A stretch of DNA of 64,000 nt from Sanderia malayensis (GCA_013076295.1 RQOL01000718.1:2294001-2358000), one strand, 5' to 3'; positions 25,513 to 37,454 are shown, numbered from the stretch's first letter. Notes: generated by a model from the sequence alone, not told the origin. Numbers and translations: made by a program.

Positions 25513-28500
25513 CTAATTTCTATTATTCTGATTCAGAAAACAACGCAAAGTGTCAGCCTGTAGAGCCAGTAGAGTCTCAATCAAAATTGCGTTAGAATCC
25601 TGTGCATTGCTTGCCTGTGTAGATGGCATCATTTGAGTGGCATTATTTACATCACTATAAGGCTCTGGTATACCAGGTGGTGCTTGGGCATTAGGTATTT
25701 CTATAGATGCATTACTGACCTGTGCATCTATGGACATTGATGAGGGTAATGAATAATCAAACAATATTTGGTGAGAATCTGTTTGAGCCCCTTGTGGAAC
25801 TTGCATGGGCATTGGCAACATCACTTGAGGTGCTTGTTCTGTCAAGTATCTTTGGTCCACATGTGGCGATATATTAATTGGCTGCATTTGATGAGGTATC
25901 TGATCCTGATTCATATTAACATTGGCTTGTCCAATCTGGCCAGCATTGCTATTGCTGATTGGAACATCTTCCAACATTTCCTCAAATTTGTCAGGTTGAA
26001 ATGAGCTTGCCACAGAGATGGAATCTTCCTCGTAATGATCATTAATGGGTAGCCTTGCCTTTTTCCCCGGATAGGAGGGAAGATTGATATTGCCAACATG
26101 TTGCTCCTCCACAGAAGATGCTGCATTGTTGGGTTGCTCCTTCGCTTTTTCCACAGCCACAAGTGGCGGCTTTGGACGTTTTGAGCGGTTCCTTGTCCTT
26201 CTGTCCAAACGATTGCGTTTCATAATCCGTTGCAACTGAAATTGAAAGAATTAAACTGTATCAAGGAAAAGCAATTTCAGTAGCGTCAGACAAGGAGGCT
26301 GTTTTCGAAATGAACGGCTGAAGTCAAACAACTGGCTTACAGTCTTGTCAGCCTGGTCATGTGGTGATTTGCCGGCATTGTTTTTCACGTCTATTGCGGC
26401 TCCCTTTTGCAAAAGTTCCATCGCTATGTCACGTTGATTGTTACTTGTGATAAAGTGCAATGGGGTGTCTCCATCCACCGTTATTACATTCACATCAGCA
26501 CCACGTTCAAGTAGATCTTTTACCATGTTTAATTTCTTCATCTCAACAGCACAATGAAGAGGTGTGAAAGACTTGGAGTTCTGCAAAAACAAATGCATAC
26601 GTTGGAAAGGATCAACCATTACAGTCCATGTTAAAAAACTATAGTAAAAATGCAATCTTCATTGGAATCATATCATCTTCATTGCAATTTGTAATTGCAA
26701 TGATGAACTCCAAACTTCATCAAATAAAAACAGACTATGTACCTTGAAATTGACATCTTCAACTTTCTCAAGGATTAATTTAAAGGCGGCATAATTGTCC
26801 TCAAGCACGGCAGTGTGGAGAACAGTGTCACCATCATCGTTATAAATCTGCAATGTCTCTTCATCAATATTATTGCATAAAATTTCCAAACAAGTCGTCT
26901 TGCCAAGTCTTGTTGCCAAATGTTGAGCTGTATCACCATGTTTATGGGTCAGTTTTGTTGATTTAAGTGCCCCAGCACTAACCAATTGCTTTACTATTTC
27001 TGCTTGGTCTGTTATAACAGCCAAATGCAGAGGAGTCTGGAAAGATATTAATTCCATTATACATATGGCTTAAAAACTAATAAAGCAGAACTTTCTAAAG
27101 CAGGTATTGCATATGTATGGCAGAATGTATGGTATGTATGTATGGTATGGCAGAACTCCTCTCCTCACAATATAAAAAGGTTTTTAGTACTCCTAAACCG
27201 TATGCTAACAGTACTCCAAAAGCACAGACTAATATCACCGAACTCGAATTCACATCAGAAGACATCAAAGCGGCTATTGATGAAATAGACAACTCATCTG
27301 CAGCTGGTCCAGATGGATTTCCAGCAATATTCCTTAAAAAATGCAAAGAGGCTTTGTCAACTCCACTGTGCCTCTTTTGGAATCAATGTTTGCAAAACAA
27401 TGTAATACCAAAAGTTTTGAAACATGCCATAATCACGCCACTACACAAGGGTGGTTCTCGGTCTGTTCCAGCTAACTACCGACCTGTTGCATTGACGTCA
27501 CACCTTATAAAAATATTTGAAAAGGTAGTAAGAAAACACATGACATTCTATCTTGAAGAAAACGATCTTTTAAATGACAACCAACATGGCTTTCGTGCTG
27601 GCAGATCTTGTCTAAGCCAACTTCTGGAGCACTACGATTCCATCCTGAGCCATATGCTTAATGGTGACAATGTTGATGTTATTTATTTGGACTTTGCCAA
27701 AGCCTTCGACAAGGTAGACTTCCGTATTGCCCTCTCAAAAGCACAGAGACTTGGTATACGAGGAAACACAATTAACTTCCTTCGTGCTTTCCTAACTGAT
27801 CGTACCCAGTCTGTGGTGGTGAATGGTATATCTTCTGATCCATGCCCTGTCCTTTCTGGAGTCCCACAGGGTAGTGTACTCGGCCCTCTAATATTTTTGA
27901 TCCACATTATGGACATTGATCGAGGTCTAGATAAAAGTATAGCCAGATCATTCGCTGACGACACCCGTTGTACCAGAAATGTAAGAAATGCAATCGATGT
28001 CAACAACCATCAAATTGAAATCAACACAATCTATGAATGGACCTCAGAATCAAACATGGAGGTAAACGACACCAAATTTGAAGTCCTGCGTTACGGTGAT
28101 GATCACACACTAAAAAAATCAACCTCATATACGACTCCAAATGGTCACGTTATCATTCAAAAAAACAACCTTCGAGATCTTGGTGTAACAATGACGGATG
28201 ACTGCTCTTTCGATATACACATCACTAAGTCAATAGAAAAGTGTAAGAAAATGATGTCATGGGTACTTCGTACCTTCAAGACTCGTAAAAAAGAGCACAT
28301 GCTTCTCCTTTGGAAAATGTATCTTGTTCCCCAAATTGAGTACTGCAGCGTATTATGGTCTCCATCCAAAAAAAGCCTAATTCAGAAGCTTGATGCACTG
28401 CAATGGTCATTTTTAAGAAAGATAAAACTTAATGAAAAGTTGGACTACTGGGAAACTCTTAAGAAATTACGAGTATATTCTCCCCAGCGTCGACGCGAAC

Positions 28501-29296
28501 GTTATCGTATACTCTATGTCTGGAAAATTCTTGAGGGGCTTGTCCCCAACGTTAACTCTGAAATCACTTCATATAATCATATTCGACACGGAAGGAAGTG
28601 TGAAATCAAAAGAATCATTGGAAAGAATAAAATTTGCACATTAATGGAACAGAGCTTCAGCATCCAAGGCCCTAAGCTGTTCAACCTGTTACCTAAACAC
28701 CTCAGGGACTTGAAAGGGGTATCACTGGATGTTTTCAAGAAAGGCTTGGACAGTTTTTTGTCTCAAATACCTGATGAGCCTCAACTAACCGGTTACACGG
28801 CAATTAGGAAAACCGACAGTAACTCTTTGGGTGATATGATAAAAATTGTATCATTTTCAAGGGATGGACATCCTAATGTCAGTCCTTAAGATAATTTATC
28901 TTTAAATCTTGTGATAATAATAATAATAATATGACTAAAGTTCTGAATAATCCATTCCATTTCATGGATAACATACGTTAGGATTTAGTAAAGATAACGT
29001 TTAGTGAAGCAAAATTTGCAAAGAGAGAGAGCCAACCAATCACACTTACCTGACCCTCATTGTTCTGATCATTTAGAATATTCTTGCACCTGACATCTTC
29101 CAACAAGGGAGAGATATTCGCATATTTTTCAGAAAAAATAATAAGATGCAGCATTCTAAAAAAAATAAACTTCAATATATTAACTACTTCCATGTTTTTG
29201 ATTAAATAAAACAATTAAATTATAAAACATTTGGCTAACTTACGTGTCTCCTTCATCACTGATTTTATTAAAATGGTCTTGGTTTTCTTCCTCCAT
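25513..29296 (-). CDS. BCL3/IkappaB-like ankyrin-repeat protein, 5 coding exons
   Basis: Coding exons: 25513-26235, 26341-26580, 26743-27036, 29050-29155, 29244-29296; joined 1416 nt, 471 aa. The start is the ATG at 29296, just after a TTTCAG acceptor, so at least one 5' UTR exon lies upstream. Ankyrin repeats fill residues about 12-230 (DEGDTMLHL, GQTPLHLAV, HGDTAQHLA, DGDTVLHTA, FTPLHCAV, DGDTPLHF), the DGDTxLH style of the IkB/BCL3 family. A basic cluster (RRTRNRSKRPKP) at about 240-255 could be a nuclear localisation signal. The remaining ~215 residues are Asn/Gln/Pro/Met-rich. There is no N-terminal DSGxxS phosphodegron as in classical IkB, so a nuclear BCL3-type co-regulator of Rel/NF-kB is the better reading. 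A retrotransposon sits antisense in the 27037-29049 intron. Confidence 0.8.
27100..28931 (+). mobile_element. 5'-truncated non-LTR retrotransposon (Jockey/CR1-like) in a BCL3-like intron
   Basis: It comprises the RT ORF, a 20-25 bp spacer and a 3' tail of (TAA/ATA)n at about 28913-28931, the short-repeat tail of CR1/Jockey-type elements. It lies antisense to the host gene, between host exons 26743-27036 and 29050-29155. The exact 5' edge is uncertain: the sequence at about 27110-27155 has small ATGGTATG-like repeats that may be junction or flank. I could not identify a target-site duplication. Confidence 0.8.
27117..28889 (+). CDS. Reverse transcriptase ORF of a truncated non-LTR retrotransposon
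   Basis: A 590-codon open frame. RT motifs appear in order: AAGPDGFPAIFLK, HKGGSRSVPANYRPVALTS, QHGFRAGRSC, YLDFAKAFDKVD, SGVPQGSVLGPLIF and the catalytic FADD (FADDTR). The C-terminal region has YCSVLWSP and a helical stretch usual for Jockey/CR1-group elements. The upstream endonuclease domain is absent, so the copy is 5'-truncated. The apparent start Met lies near the junction and probably is not the original initiator. No internal stop or frameshift is seen, which suggests a recent insertion. Confidence 0.9.
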   Translation: MAECMVCMYGMAELLSSQYKKVFSTPKPYANSTPKAQTNITELEFTSEDIKAAIDEIDNSSAAGPDGFPAIFLKKCKEALSTPLCLFWNQCLQNNVIPKVLKHAIITPLHKGGSRSVPANYRPVALTSHLIKIFEKVVRKHMTFYLEENDLLNDNQHGFRAGRSCLSQLLEHYDSILSHMLNGDNVDVIYLDFAKAFDKVDFRIALSKAQRLGIRGNTINFLRAFLTDRTQSVVVNGISSDPCPVLSGVPQGSVLGPLIFLIHIMDIDRGLDKSIARSFADDTRCTRNVRNAIDVNNHQIEINTIYEWTSESNMEVNDTKFEVLRYGDDHTLKKSTSYTTPNGHVIIQKNNLRDLGVTMTDDCSFDIHITKSIEKCKKMMSWVLRTFKTRKKEHMLLLWKMYLVPQIEYCSVLWSPSKKSLIQKLDALQWSFLRKIKLNEKLDYWETLKKLRVYSPQRRRERYRILYVWKILEGLVPNVNSEITSYNHIRHGRKCEIKRIIGKNKICTLMEQSFSIQGPKLFNLLPKHLRDLKGVSLDVFKKGLDSFLSQIPDEPQLTGYTAIRKTDSNSLGDMIKIVSFSRDGHPNVSP

Positions 29297-30194
29297 TCAA
29301 AAACCTGAAACAACAAAGAAACAGGATTTTTAAAAGTGAACATACCTCAATTTCTGAATACCAGGAGACACTTAAATATATAATATAAGAATTATTAAAC
29401 ATTTTAAAATAGTAAATAATTCTTCACAAAGTTATTAAATATATAAAAATCTCACTTAATTCTTTATCAACTTTACTGAAATTCTGAGAAGTATTTTAGT
29501 TTCAAAAACCGGTTTCTAGCATTTTTTCATTTTTTGGCTGAGGGAAATTTCGAAAACCTTTATAAATGATTAATGCAGAAAAAAATTCCCTCTGCTGAAA
29601 AAGTTGGCCATTGGAAGTCCCCTTTGTTTAAAAAAACTACAATATTTTTCTTGGTATTTCAAACAAATATGTTTGGGCAAATCCTTTTTAACAACATCAA
29701 AACAAACATCATATTTAATCTATTATGAGTAATGCTTCTAAATCTGACCTGAATATCAGAGTGTGCTGCAACATTTTCCATCCAGCAACTGGCCAATTGA
29801 ATTTAGGCCAAGGCATCAGTTTGATCTTCTATATTCATTGTCAGAGAAATTTGAACTATTTTAAGGACATTCACACTAGTAATATGCTTTGTACGGCCTA
29901 CATTGGCAATAAATGGTTAAAATCTAGCTTTGTTGTATTGAAGAATCGTGAATCGTGAATATCAAGACTTGCACTTGGGGGAAGTACAGCCATTGCATCG
30001 CATTTTTTCCGCGGCAGGAGAGATGGATGGGAATTCCCTCTCGCACCGCGCGATGAAGGGAAATTCCGCGCGCATAAAATAATGACGTGGCAATAAAAAA
30101 TGCAGATTCGATTAAACAAAAACAAATGAAATACTTTCAAGTTTTTTTTATATAATTTTCATTAAATAATAATTATAATTTACATCATCGATTC

Positions 30195-30262
30195 ATGATC
30201 AATTATCAACCAGACAACTCACAAAAACAGTGTTTTAGTTGCTAGCATCATAAGCAGAAAAG
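30195..30262 (-). promoter_or_regulatory. SECIS element of SELENOS
   Basis: Read on the minus strand: ATGA core (30251-30248), about 11 nt (TGCTAGCAACT), AAAA, a mini-stem CAC...GTG, then AGTTGTCTGGT and the TGAT core (30208-30205). CAACT pairs with AGTTG and CTAG with CTGG, giving a helix II of about 10 bp with one bulge between the two cores. The apical AAAA plus the extra small stem match a form-2 SECIS. It lies about 200 nt downstream of the UGA it would recode, in the expected 3' UTR. Confidence 0.78.
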
Positions 30263-30443
30263 TATAAAGCAACATGATCCTTATTGAAATTTCTGCAATG
30301 ACCATACATCAAATGGTATGCATGGGTGATTCATAGTCAAAGAGCATTGAAATGTTAAAGAAACTATCAGTTTCATAATGACATCTTTCCAAAGCCATCC
30401 ATATTCCATGTCTTTAACTATTTGATATTTTTCACCCAATTAC

Positions 30444-31762
30444 TTAACCTCATCCTCCTCCACTGGGACCTAATAATAAGATGTTAATACATAAAATAGG
30501 ATCAGCTTGAAAGAGCATGTCTTCACAAAGTGAGCTCTATTTCAGTAAATTTCAAGCCAATAAGAAAGATTTTTGACAAAAGAAAAGCATAAAAAAATTT
30601 ACCTCCTCTGGCAGATGGTCTGAAGCAAGATGAAGAACCGCTGTTATTTTGTCCAGTCAATGGGTTATAATCTAAAAAAACAAAGTTATAATATGAACTT
30701 AATGAACATAATGAACTTATGAGAAGTTGAGAAAATGTAGAAGAAAAATAACAAACAAGAGCCATATTGATTGAATAAAAACATATTTTAACCTCACCAT
30801 TTTGTCTTAAAGGCTTTTTAAATTTAGGTTTTGGTTTTGTGTTAGATTGCAGATCCTCATTTTCCTATATTAAACAGAAATATTTCAGATAATTATTATG
30901 TATTATGAACAAAACAAAATTTCAAAGTTTAAGAGGTGCTAGTTAATGTCACACAGCATGTCTTGTTAATGTCATTTAAAAGCAATGCCAACTTACATCT
31001 GACTTTTTTAATTTCGATCTGTAGCCTTTTCCCAGCCGATGTCTTTCCCAATCCTCAATTTTCTCCCTCCGTTTTTGCATGGCAAGCTATAACAGACAAA
31101 AAATTTGAAAGATAACTTACATCTAACTCAACACTCTCAGCATATAATTTGTAACTGTATTATGAATGAATTTCTTGAAAAAGTAAATGAATAGATCCCC
31201 ATACTTCATCTTGCCTTTCCTTATGCCTTGCAGCATCTGCATTCAACTTTTCTTGCATTTTCCTTCTTGCCAATTCCATTGATTCTTGTTGCTTGAACAC
31301 TTCATTAGGATCTGAAATCAATACTTCTTTTATCGTATATTTCAAAACATTCTTCTTATAATACTTAAAGTGCTATCATGGGCTGCTGAAGGGGGTTATT
31401 AGAAAGAAATATATTTCAAACCTTCGTTTTTCTTGTCCTGGTATTCCTGTATATCATGTCGCCATTTATAGAAGACGGGCTTAAATTTCTCAATAATCAA
31501 CCAAACTGACACAATCGCTAAAACCACAAGCCATCCATATTTCTCAAAAAACGTCACAACTACAAAAGCAAAACAGTAAATCATAAATAGGCCTAAATCT
31601 TCTACTAAGGCCAAAGACCAAAAATGAGTCCAACTAGAACCTTTTCAGTATTTCATCCTACAAATACAAACCTCCAAACGATAATTTAACAAGTGTTTCA
31701 GGGTTAGTATTTTCTAATGGGGGTTGATTAGCTTGTTGATTAACGTCAGCTCCAATATCCAT
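30444..31762 (-). CDS. SELENOS: Selenoprotein S (SELENOS/VIMP), 7 coding exons, UGA = Sec
   Basis: Coding exons: 30444-30469, 30603-30671, 30798-30864, 30997-31086, 31205-31311, 31422-31559, 31672-31762; joined 588 nt, 195 aa including Sec (human 189). Residues 39-53 form the single membrane segment (YGWLVVLAIVSVWLI). Then come a coiled coil (ELARRKMQEKLNADAARHKE), a Lys-rich stretch, NPLTGQ..., and the Gly-rich tail ending GPSGGGUG. Codon 194 is TGA (30452-30450), followed by Gly and TAA. The family is an ER-membrane protein of ER-associated degradation that recruits p97/VCP; this is family knowledge. Two donors are GTTTGx, weaker than usual. Ordinary gene prediction would stop the protein at Gly193 or lose the last exon. 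A SECIS lies at 30195-30262. Confidence 0.93.
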
Positions 31763-31959
31763 TCTCGCGAGATATAATCAAACGACGATGTTAAAATAAA
31801 ATGGAGAACATCGAATTGAATTGAATTTGAGAAGGCGAAACGCCAGAAAACAATGGCGGCTGCTAAAGACAATCGAAATGGTAAACAGTGATATAGTGAA
31901 AGTGCAAACCGTCGTATAATGTCAGGTCATCGTGTGAATTGGTTGATCATTAAATAATA
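31763..31959. promoter_or_regulatory. Bidirectional promoter region, SELENOS / CH gene
   Basis: Only 197 bp separate the SELENOS start codon (minus, 31762) from the start codon of the CH/coiled-coil gene (plus, 31960), so both promoters must overlap or share elements. A small ATGGCGGCTGCT frame at 31853 splices out of frame and is not part of the CH protein. Confidence 0.6.
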
Positions 31960-34900
31960 ATGCCTGCAATCGCTGATGTAAAGCAATATCATAAAGCTAT
32001 GCCGATTTCAGAAAAGGTGAGGTGTAAAACATTGAACGTGTCCCGCTTGCTGCATGTTTTCTTGATCAAATCGAGCTTATGTACAACTTCATCCTTTCCG
32101 AGCGTATCCACACCTCCTTTGTTTACACAGAGTACAGAATGTGTTATAAACCGGCAGTTCTCCGTCTTTAATGATAGTATCTTCTATTGATTTTGTTTCC
32201 TGCAGACCTGTTTGATATGGGTAAATAGCTGTCTAAAAAGTGGCAACCAAGCCAACAATTTGAGCGACGTGTCATCTGCAGCAGGTTTTGCTATATTGAT
32301 CAAGGAATTGATGGGAACAGAAATCGAAAGCAAAGCAAATGTGAGTATATAACAGCTATCTTTAGTCAGGTTGATTTCCTGCAAAGCTAAAGCTACAGCA
32401 AAGCAAATGAGCAATGGCAATCTACAAGCTATGCAATTACCTGCTACTATGTAAAACTCCCTGGCATTAGATATACTCGTGTTATTGATGTTACTGCGTG
32501 ATTTTGTTGGCATTCCAGGGTAATGAACAGTCATCTGACAATGGAAACTTTGACAAGATTGTCCAATACTTGAAAGAAAAGGATGTCGCTTCTCATATTG
32601 ATGTTACAGGTAATCGCAAATAATTTTGAATTTGCTTGCTTATTTCATAGTCAACGAGCATAATTAATCCTATGTATTTCCCGGCAAGCTCTGATCATAA
32701 ATTCAATCATTATCAAGAATAATCTGAACTGTTGTTTTCTAGCACTGACAAAGGGAGATTTGGCTGAAACGTTGCAAGTCTTTTGGTTAATCTGTCTTCA
32801 TTTTGATATTCATAGTCAGAGTAAGTAACCTAGTAATGACATACCATAAACCCCTGAATTTGCAAGAATGTGTTTTTACGTTAGAGAATATTTGAAGGGG
32901 TGGGCTTATTCGAGGATTTATAGATTTATCATTGCAATGTGCAAGTGTGTCTTTAACAGTTCTGATTTGTTCAATCAGACAGAGCCTCTTATCAGCGAAC
33001 TTTGCATTTGGGAAAGAGATTCATAATTGATTGGATATCTGATGAGATATCTGACCAATCACTTCAACTCCAAGACAATTTCATAAGATGGTAAGCTACA
33101 GTTAAACTCCAACCTCCTATGCTACTCTGTATGCAACATTTAACAATACTTCTGAATTGTTTATATTGAATTTTATGAATTCCCTTCTCTTGAAACACAG
33201 CTTCTCTAATGGTTCTGCATTGCAAAAGCTTGTCAGTAAATACAACAAAGACTATTATTCTGAAGAGTCATTGGTAAGCTCATTTATAACCCATTCCTTT
33301 CTGTTTTTATGTTACTTTCTTGTTTTGCTACATCACATATTGTAATACCTTATTATTCATTTATAGGACAGCAAAGCAGCGTTAAATGCCGTTTTTCAGG
33401 CAGCCAGTGCCAAATGGGACATACCTGTTTCAATATTTAGGTAGTGTAAGCATTGGTAGAGCATGAATGTTGCGGAAACTGAACATAGGAAACCATAATG
33501 TTTATAATTTTGCAATTTGTTTTTTATTAATCAGCCCAGATTCCTTGGCAGATGAGAATGTTTCTGACGTTGATCTCTTAGTCTATCTTGCCATACTTCG
33601 GAGAAAAGTAAGCATATTAAAGTCATCTATTTCCCAATTAACTTTAAAACAATGAATTCCTCGCAATGTTATAAACTTTTGATTAAGTTTCGTTACTAGA
33701 GAGTATTATCTCTTTAGATACTTAAGGAAAACAAGACCTCTTCTCCAGCGAAAGGACCCACAAAAGAGCGAGGCCAACTCAAGATGGAGTCGCCAAAGCA
33801 GCAAGCGTATTCACCTCACATTGAAGATGGATTGTCTAATGGTGTGAGTTGACTATTAACTGTTGCATGTACGAACCCCCGTGGCACCACGTGTCACACA
33901 TTGAATTTGACTGTTTTTGAGCATGAAAAACGGGGATGAGGTTGAGGTTGACTAAGAATGAGGTTGATATTTGCTATTTTTAGAAGGTCAAGGCAGAAAA
34001 TGAAGAGAGAAGTTTGGAAGATCGATCACTCGAGCTGAAAGATTTCTTTATCAAGCTGAGTCCACGACGAAACCAAGAGAAACAATCTCGTCATGGAGAA
34101 TTCCAGCCCCTCTCAAAACCGCACGAGGTACCTGCTATATAGCGTTATAATATCATGTGACTTTCTTTGTTAGTTATCTCATATCTGATTGGGGTTTTTG
34201 GTTACTTAGCAATAGATCTCTGAGTCACAAGGGTCACGTGTTTTGTTTTGAAGGATAACACAGCTTCAAAACGGACAGACAGTGATGATGAAAGTGATAA
34301 GAAATCGTGGAAGTATAGCATACGCGAGTTTAATCGGAACTGGGAGCTGGAATTTGAAAAGAACGATGTTTTAGATGAATCAAACTCTCTTGGACAAAGT
34401 GGATTTGAACCAGAGTTAAGCACTGGGCTCGAACATCCTTCCGAGAAAGATAACCACGACAGCACTGATCATAACAAAGGGGACGGTGATTGGTATGATT
34501 ATCAGTTGATGTTACAGAACATGATCGAGAGTACGAGCGATGGCAAGCAACAGCAGGGTAAACACGAGCTTGATGTTCCAATGCTTGTTGTGCAGTCGCC
34601 CACTCCGCCTGATTCTGACGCATCTGATTCTGAGGGGAACCTTGCAAGAGAGCGTCAGTTGTCAGACGGATATGACTCTGTTAACGATGATGCTGAAGAG
34701 TATGCCGCAGAAGAACAAGCTTCTCGCGAACAGGAAACTAGATGCATCTCTTATAATATGGACAAAGGTTGTGTTCTTGAAGATTATAGCGAGGACAGTG
34801 ATATATTGAAGAGCGTGCAAGGAGTAGACAGTCAAAATTATGGAGAGAACGATTTGTACAACGGAATCGACGAGGAAAAACACGAAAACCGTGATGATAA

Positions 34901-37141
34901 CTTAGAAGATGGCTATTCCGATGGAACTTTGTCAGATAGATTAGACGAGACGGACGATTCCATTGACCAGCTTAATACCAGCTTACTTACCAGCTGGTCC
35001 GAGCAAAATCTTGGTCAGGGAATTACACATGAGAAACAAGATGATTTCATAACGTTTGAAAGCAGAACACAACCTAGTCCGGTGATTACTTGGGGTGCAA
35101 CAACATTTTGCGCAAGTACGTGTCAGGAGGATGACGAAGATATTCTCCAGACCAGTACAGCTTCTGCGACTGAACTGAGAAAGACTCTTGAAGATAGCTT
35201 GCACAACGGTCCAGATTTTAGCTCACAACAAGACTTCGCAAACGGACCTTTTGATGCAGAGGATGTTTATGACAACAAGAGAGTTTCTAGTTCAAGAGAC
35301 AACATTATGTTATATTCAAACGATAATGCCATTGTTTTGCAAGACAGTGAAGAAGACAATGCGCTTGACGGATTAGATGACGCTTTGGAAGAACTGTATT
35401 GTCTTGCATTGCTAAACTCGCGCGATCTTGAAAGGGAGAGATTGCAAGTAGCACGAGGGATTCGAGCGAACATGGAAGAGAAATGCAACGGACTGCCTCT
35501 TGAAAAGGCTCCTTCGGCTGTTTACGATGCTTGGAAGGACGTTATAGATGCCATAATTAAAAACAAGGACGAAAAATCGAGGGTTTGTGAAGAGAGGCGC
35601 GAAGAATTACTACGGGATATCAGATCTGAGATTGATGTTCTTGCAAAAGAGAATCTAGACTTATCGAAACTGGTAGGGGGAGAAAATGCGTTGCGGATTG
35701 AGAATGAACTTCTTGATAAACAGATCAGTGGATTGAAGAATTATGTCGAATCGTTGGAGAATAGAATAGATGTTCAAGCTAAGGAGAATACTAACGTGTT
35801 GACACGTTTAAAACATTTGCAAGAAGAAGTATCAGAAAAGCAGTCAGCAATTGATCAGAATCGAGCGAATTATGAAAAGCTCATCGGAAGCTTAAGGGAT
35901 GAGCTGGCAAAAGCGAACGAATCTGAAGCTAAACTGCAGTCGGAGCTGACGATCAAGGAAATCGATATGAAGAAGTTTCAAAATGAATATGATGCGATCA
36001 AAGATGAATCTCGATCTGACATTGAACGGGTGCAGATTGATGCTGTGAATTTGAGAGCAAAGTTAACGGAGTTGCTGAAGCAGAACGAGGCTCTGAAAAC
36101 TGCAAACGAGGCTGATCAAACGATTATCAAACATTTGGAAACAAAGATGAGGAGTTTCGAGAATTCAATTGAAAACCTGAAAAATTCAAAACGAGAAATT
36201 TTAATTGATTTGCAGGAGTCTCGGGAGAGAGAGAAGAACTTGACCAATCATATCAGTGATTTGGAGAAGGATAAAGCTGGGATGGACAAGGAATGCCAGG
36301 ATTTACTTAACGTAGCAAAGAACTTAAGAGAAGAGAAGAACGTGCTAAATGAAGAATTGCATGCTAAGATATCTGGGGAGACCAAAAACACTGAGGCGAT
36401 TCTTTCTGAGTTGAAAAAGCTTGAAAAGTCATTAAATGAAGTTCGTAAAGAGAAGTCAATAATAGAAGATAAATACAACAATGTTAAGTATGAGAATGAA
36501 AGATTACATCGACAACTCAAAAGCCAGTCTGCAAAATATTCCAAAGATATCGACAGCGAGTCTCGTTCGAGGACGGAGAGTGCCTATGATTCCGAGGCTG
36601 AAAGCTTTGATTCCTATGCTAGATTCCCAGATGTATCGTTTCAAAGTCCAGCTGCTGTAAAGACGAAAACTCCAAAAGAGGCCGCGAGGATGGACAAACG
36701 TGCCAATGAATCATACTCAGTGGAAAATACAAGGTAGGATAATTTATTCAGTAGCTTATTTGGTGGTATTTCATCCATTAAGGTACAAGATGCTCATGTT
36801 ATCCAATGGGATTTCCAAAATCAAACTTCCATAAATAAAAATAAATAAAAATTCTCGCGGATTATTGAAGAACTGATACTTATAAAAATAACCTCCATTA
36901 TTCAAACATTGTCATGCTTTCTCAGGATTGTGTGTTAGAATCAGACAGAGTCAACCACGCCTTGTGAAGTATTCATGTTGTATCTCATACACTTAAAGTG
37001 GGAGGTATGAATAATGCGCTGCGTTGGACTTACTCTACTTTCTTGCATTACAGATCTTTCCTCCAAAGCATGGAGACAAAGCTCCAACAGACTGACAAGT
37101 TGCTGCGCTCTGTAAAAAGACATCAAAACATTAAAATCTAA
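31960..37141 (+). CDS. Tandem calponin-homology and coiled-coil protein, 12 exons
   Basis: Exons: 31960-32016, 32206-32340, 32519-32609, 32743-32820, 32979-33090, 33201-33273, 33367-33440, 33535-33607, 33718-33843, 33984-34127, 34254-36733, 37054-37141; joined 3531 nt, 1176 aa. A stop codon precedes the ATG in frame. CH1 is about residues 17-120 (SEKTCLIWVNSCLKS). CH2 is about 122-231 (KRFIIDWISDEI ... ISPDSLADENVSDVDLLVYL, resembling the end of filamin/actinin CH2). Residues 322-700 are highly acidic; 740-1110 are Leu/Glu/Lys-rich heptad-like coiled coil. The last exon adds SFLQSMETKLQQTDKLLRSV. Tandem CH domains usually bind F-actin, so an actin-linked dimeric scaffold is likely. It lacks spectrin repeats, filamin Ig repeats, a DIX domain or a membrane anchor, and I cannot assign an orthologue. 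Confidence 0.78.
32841..32921. mobile_element. Degenerate short copy of the 39.2-kb MITE
   Basis: The left end CCATAAACCCCTGAATTT and right end GGCTTATTCGAGGATTTATAG resemble the terminal inverted repeats of the element at 39201-39470. The interior is only about 40 bp. It lies in an intron of the CH/coiled-coil gene. Confidence 0.5.
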
Positions 37142-37454
37142 TTGGACTATATCATTGTTAATTTATGTTCATTGTATATAATATTCAGTTATAACTTATT
37201 GGTTAAATCCTCATTTCCACTTTGAGATTATTCAGACAACTAGCGTTTAATTATATCAATTTTATACAATTCATATGTGTAAATTTCGATCATGTTTGAT
37301 TACAATGATTTTCAACTATCAATATTACTAGATAACAATATGGTAAATTCGCTTTCTCTATTTTTCTCAACTGAATCCTGATGATAAAGCAATGCGCCAG
37401 TGCATCTACATCTTTTTCTATGAATGTCACCTTGACAAAACGTAAGAGGCTCAT

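Noticed and set aside
31853..31884. ATGGCGGCTGCT mini-exon with a donor as first exon of the CH gene
   Set aside because: Joining its phase to exon 32206 gives an early stop; the 31960 ATG keeps frame.
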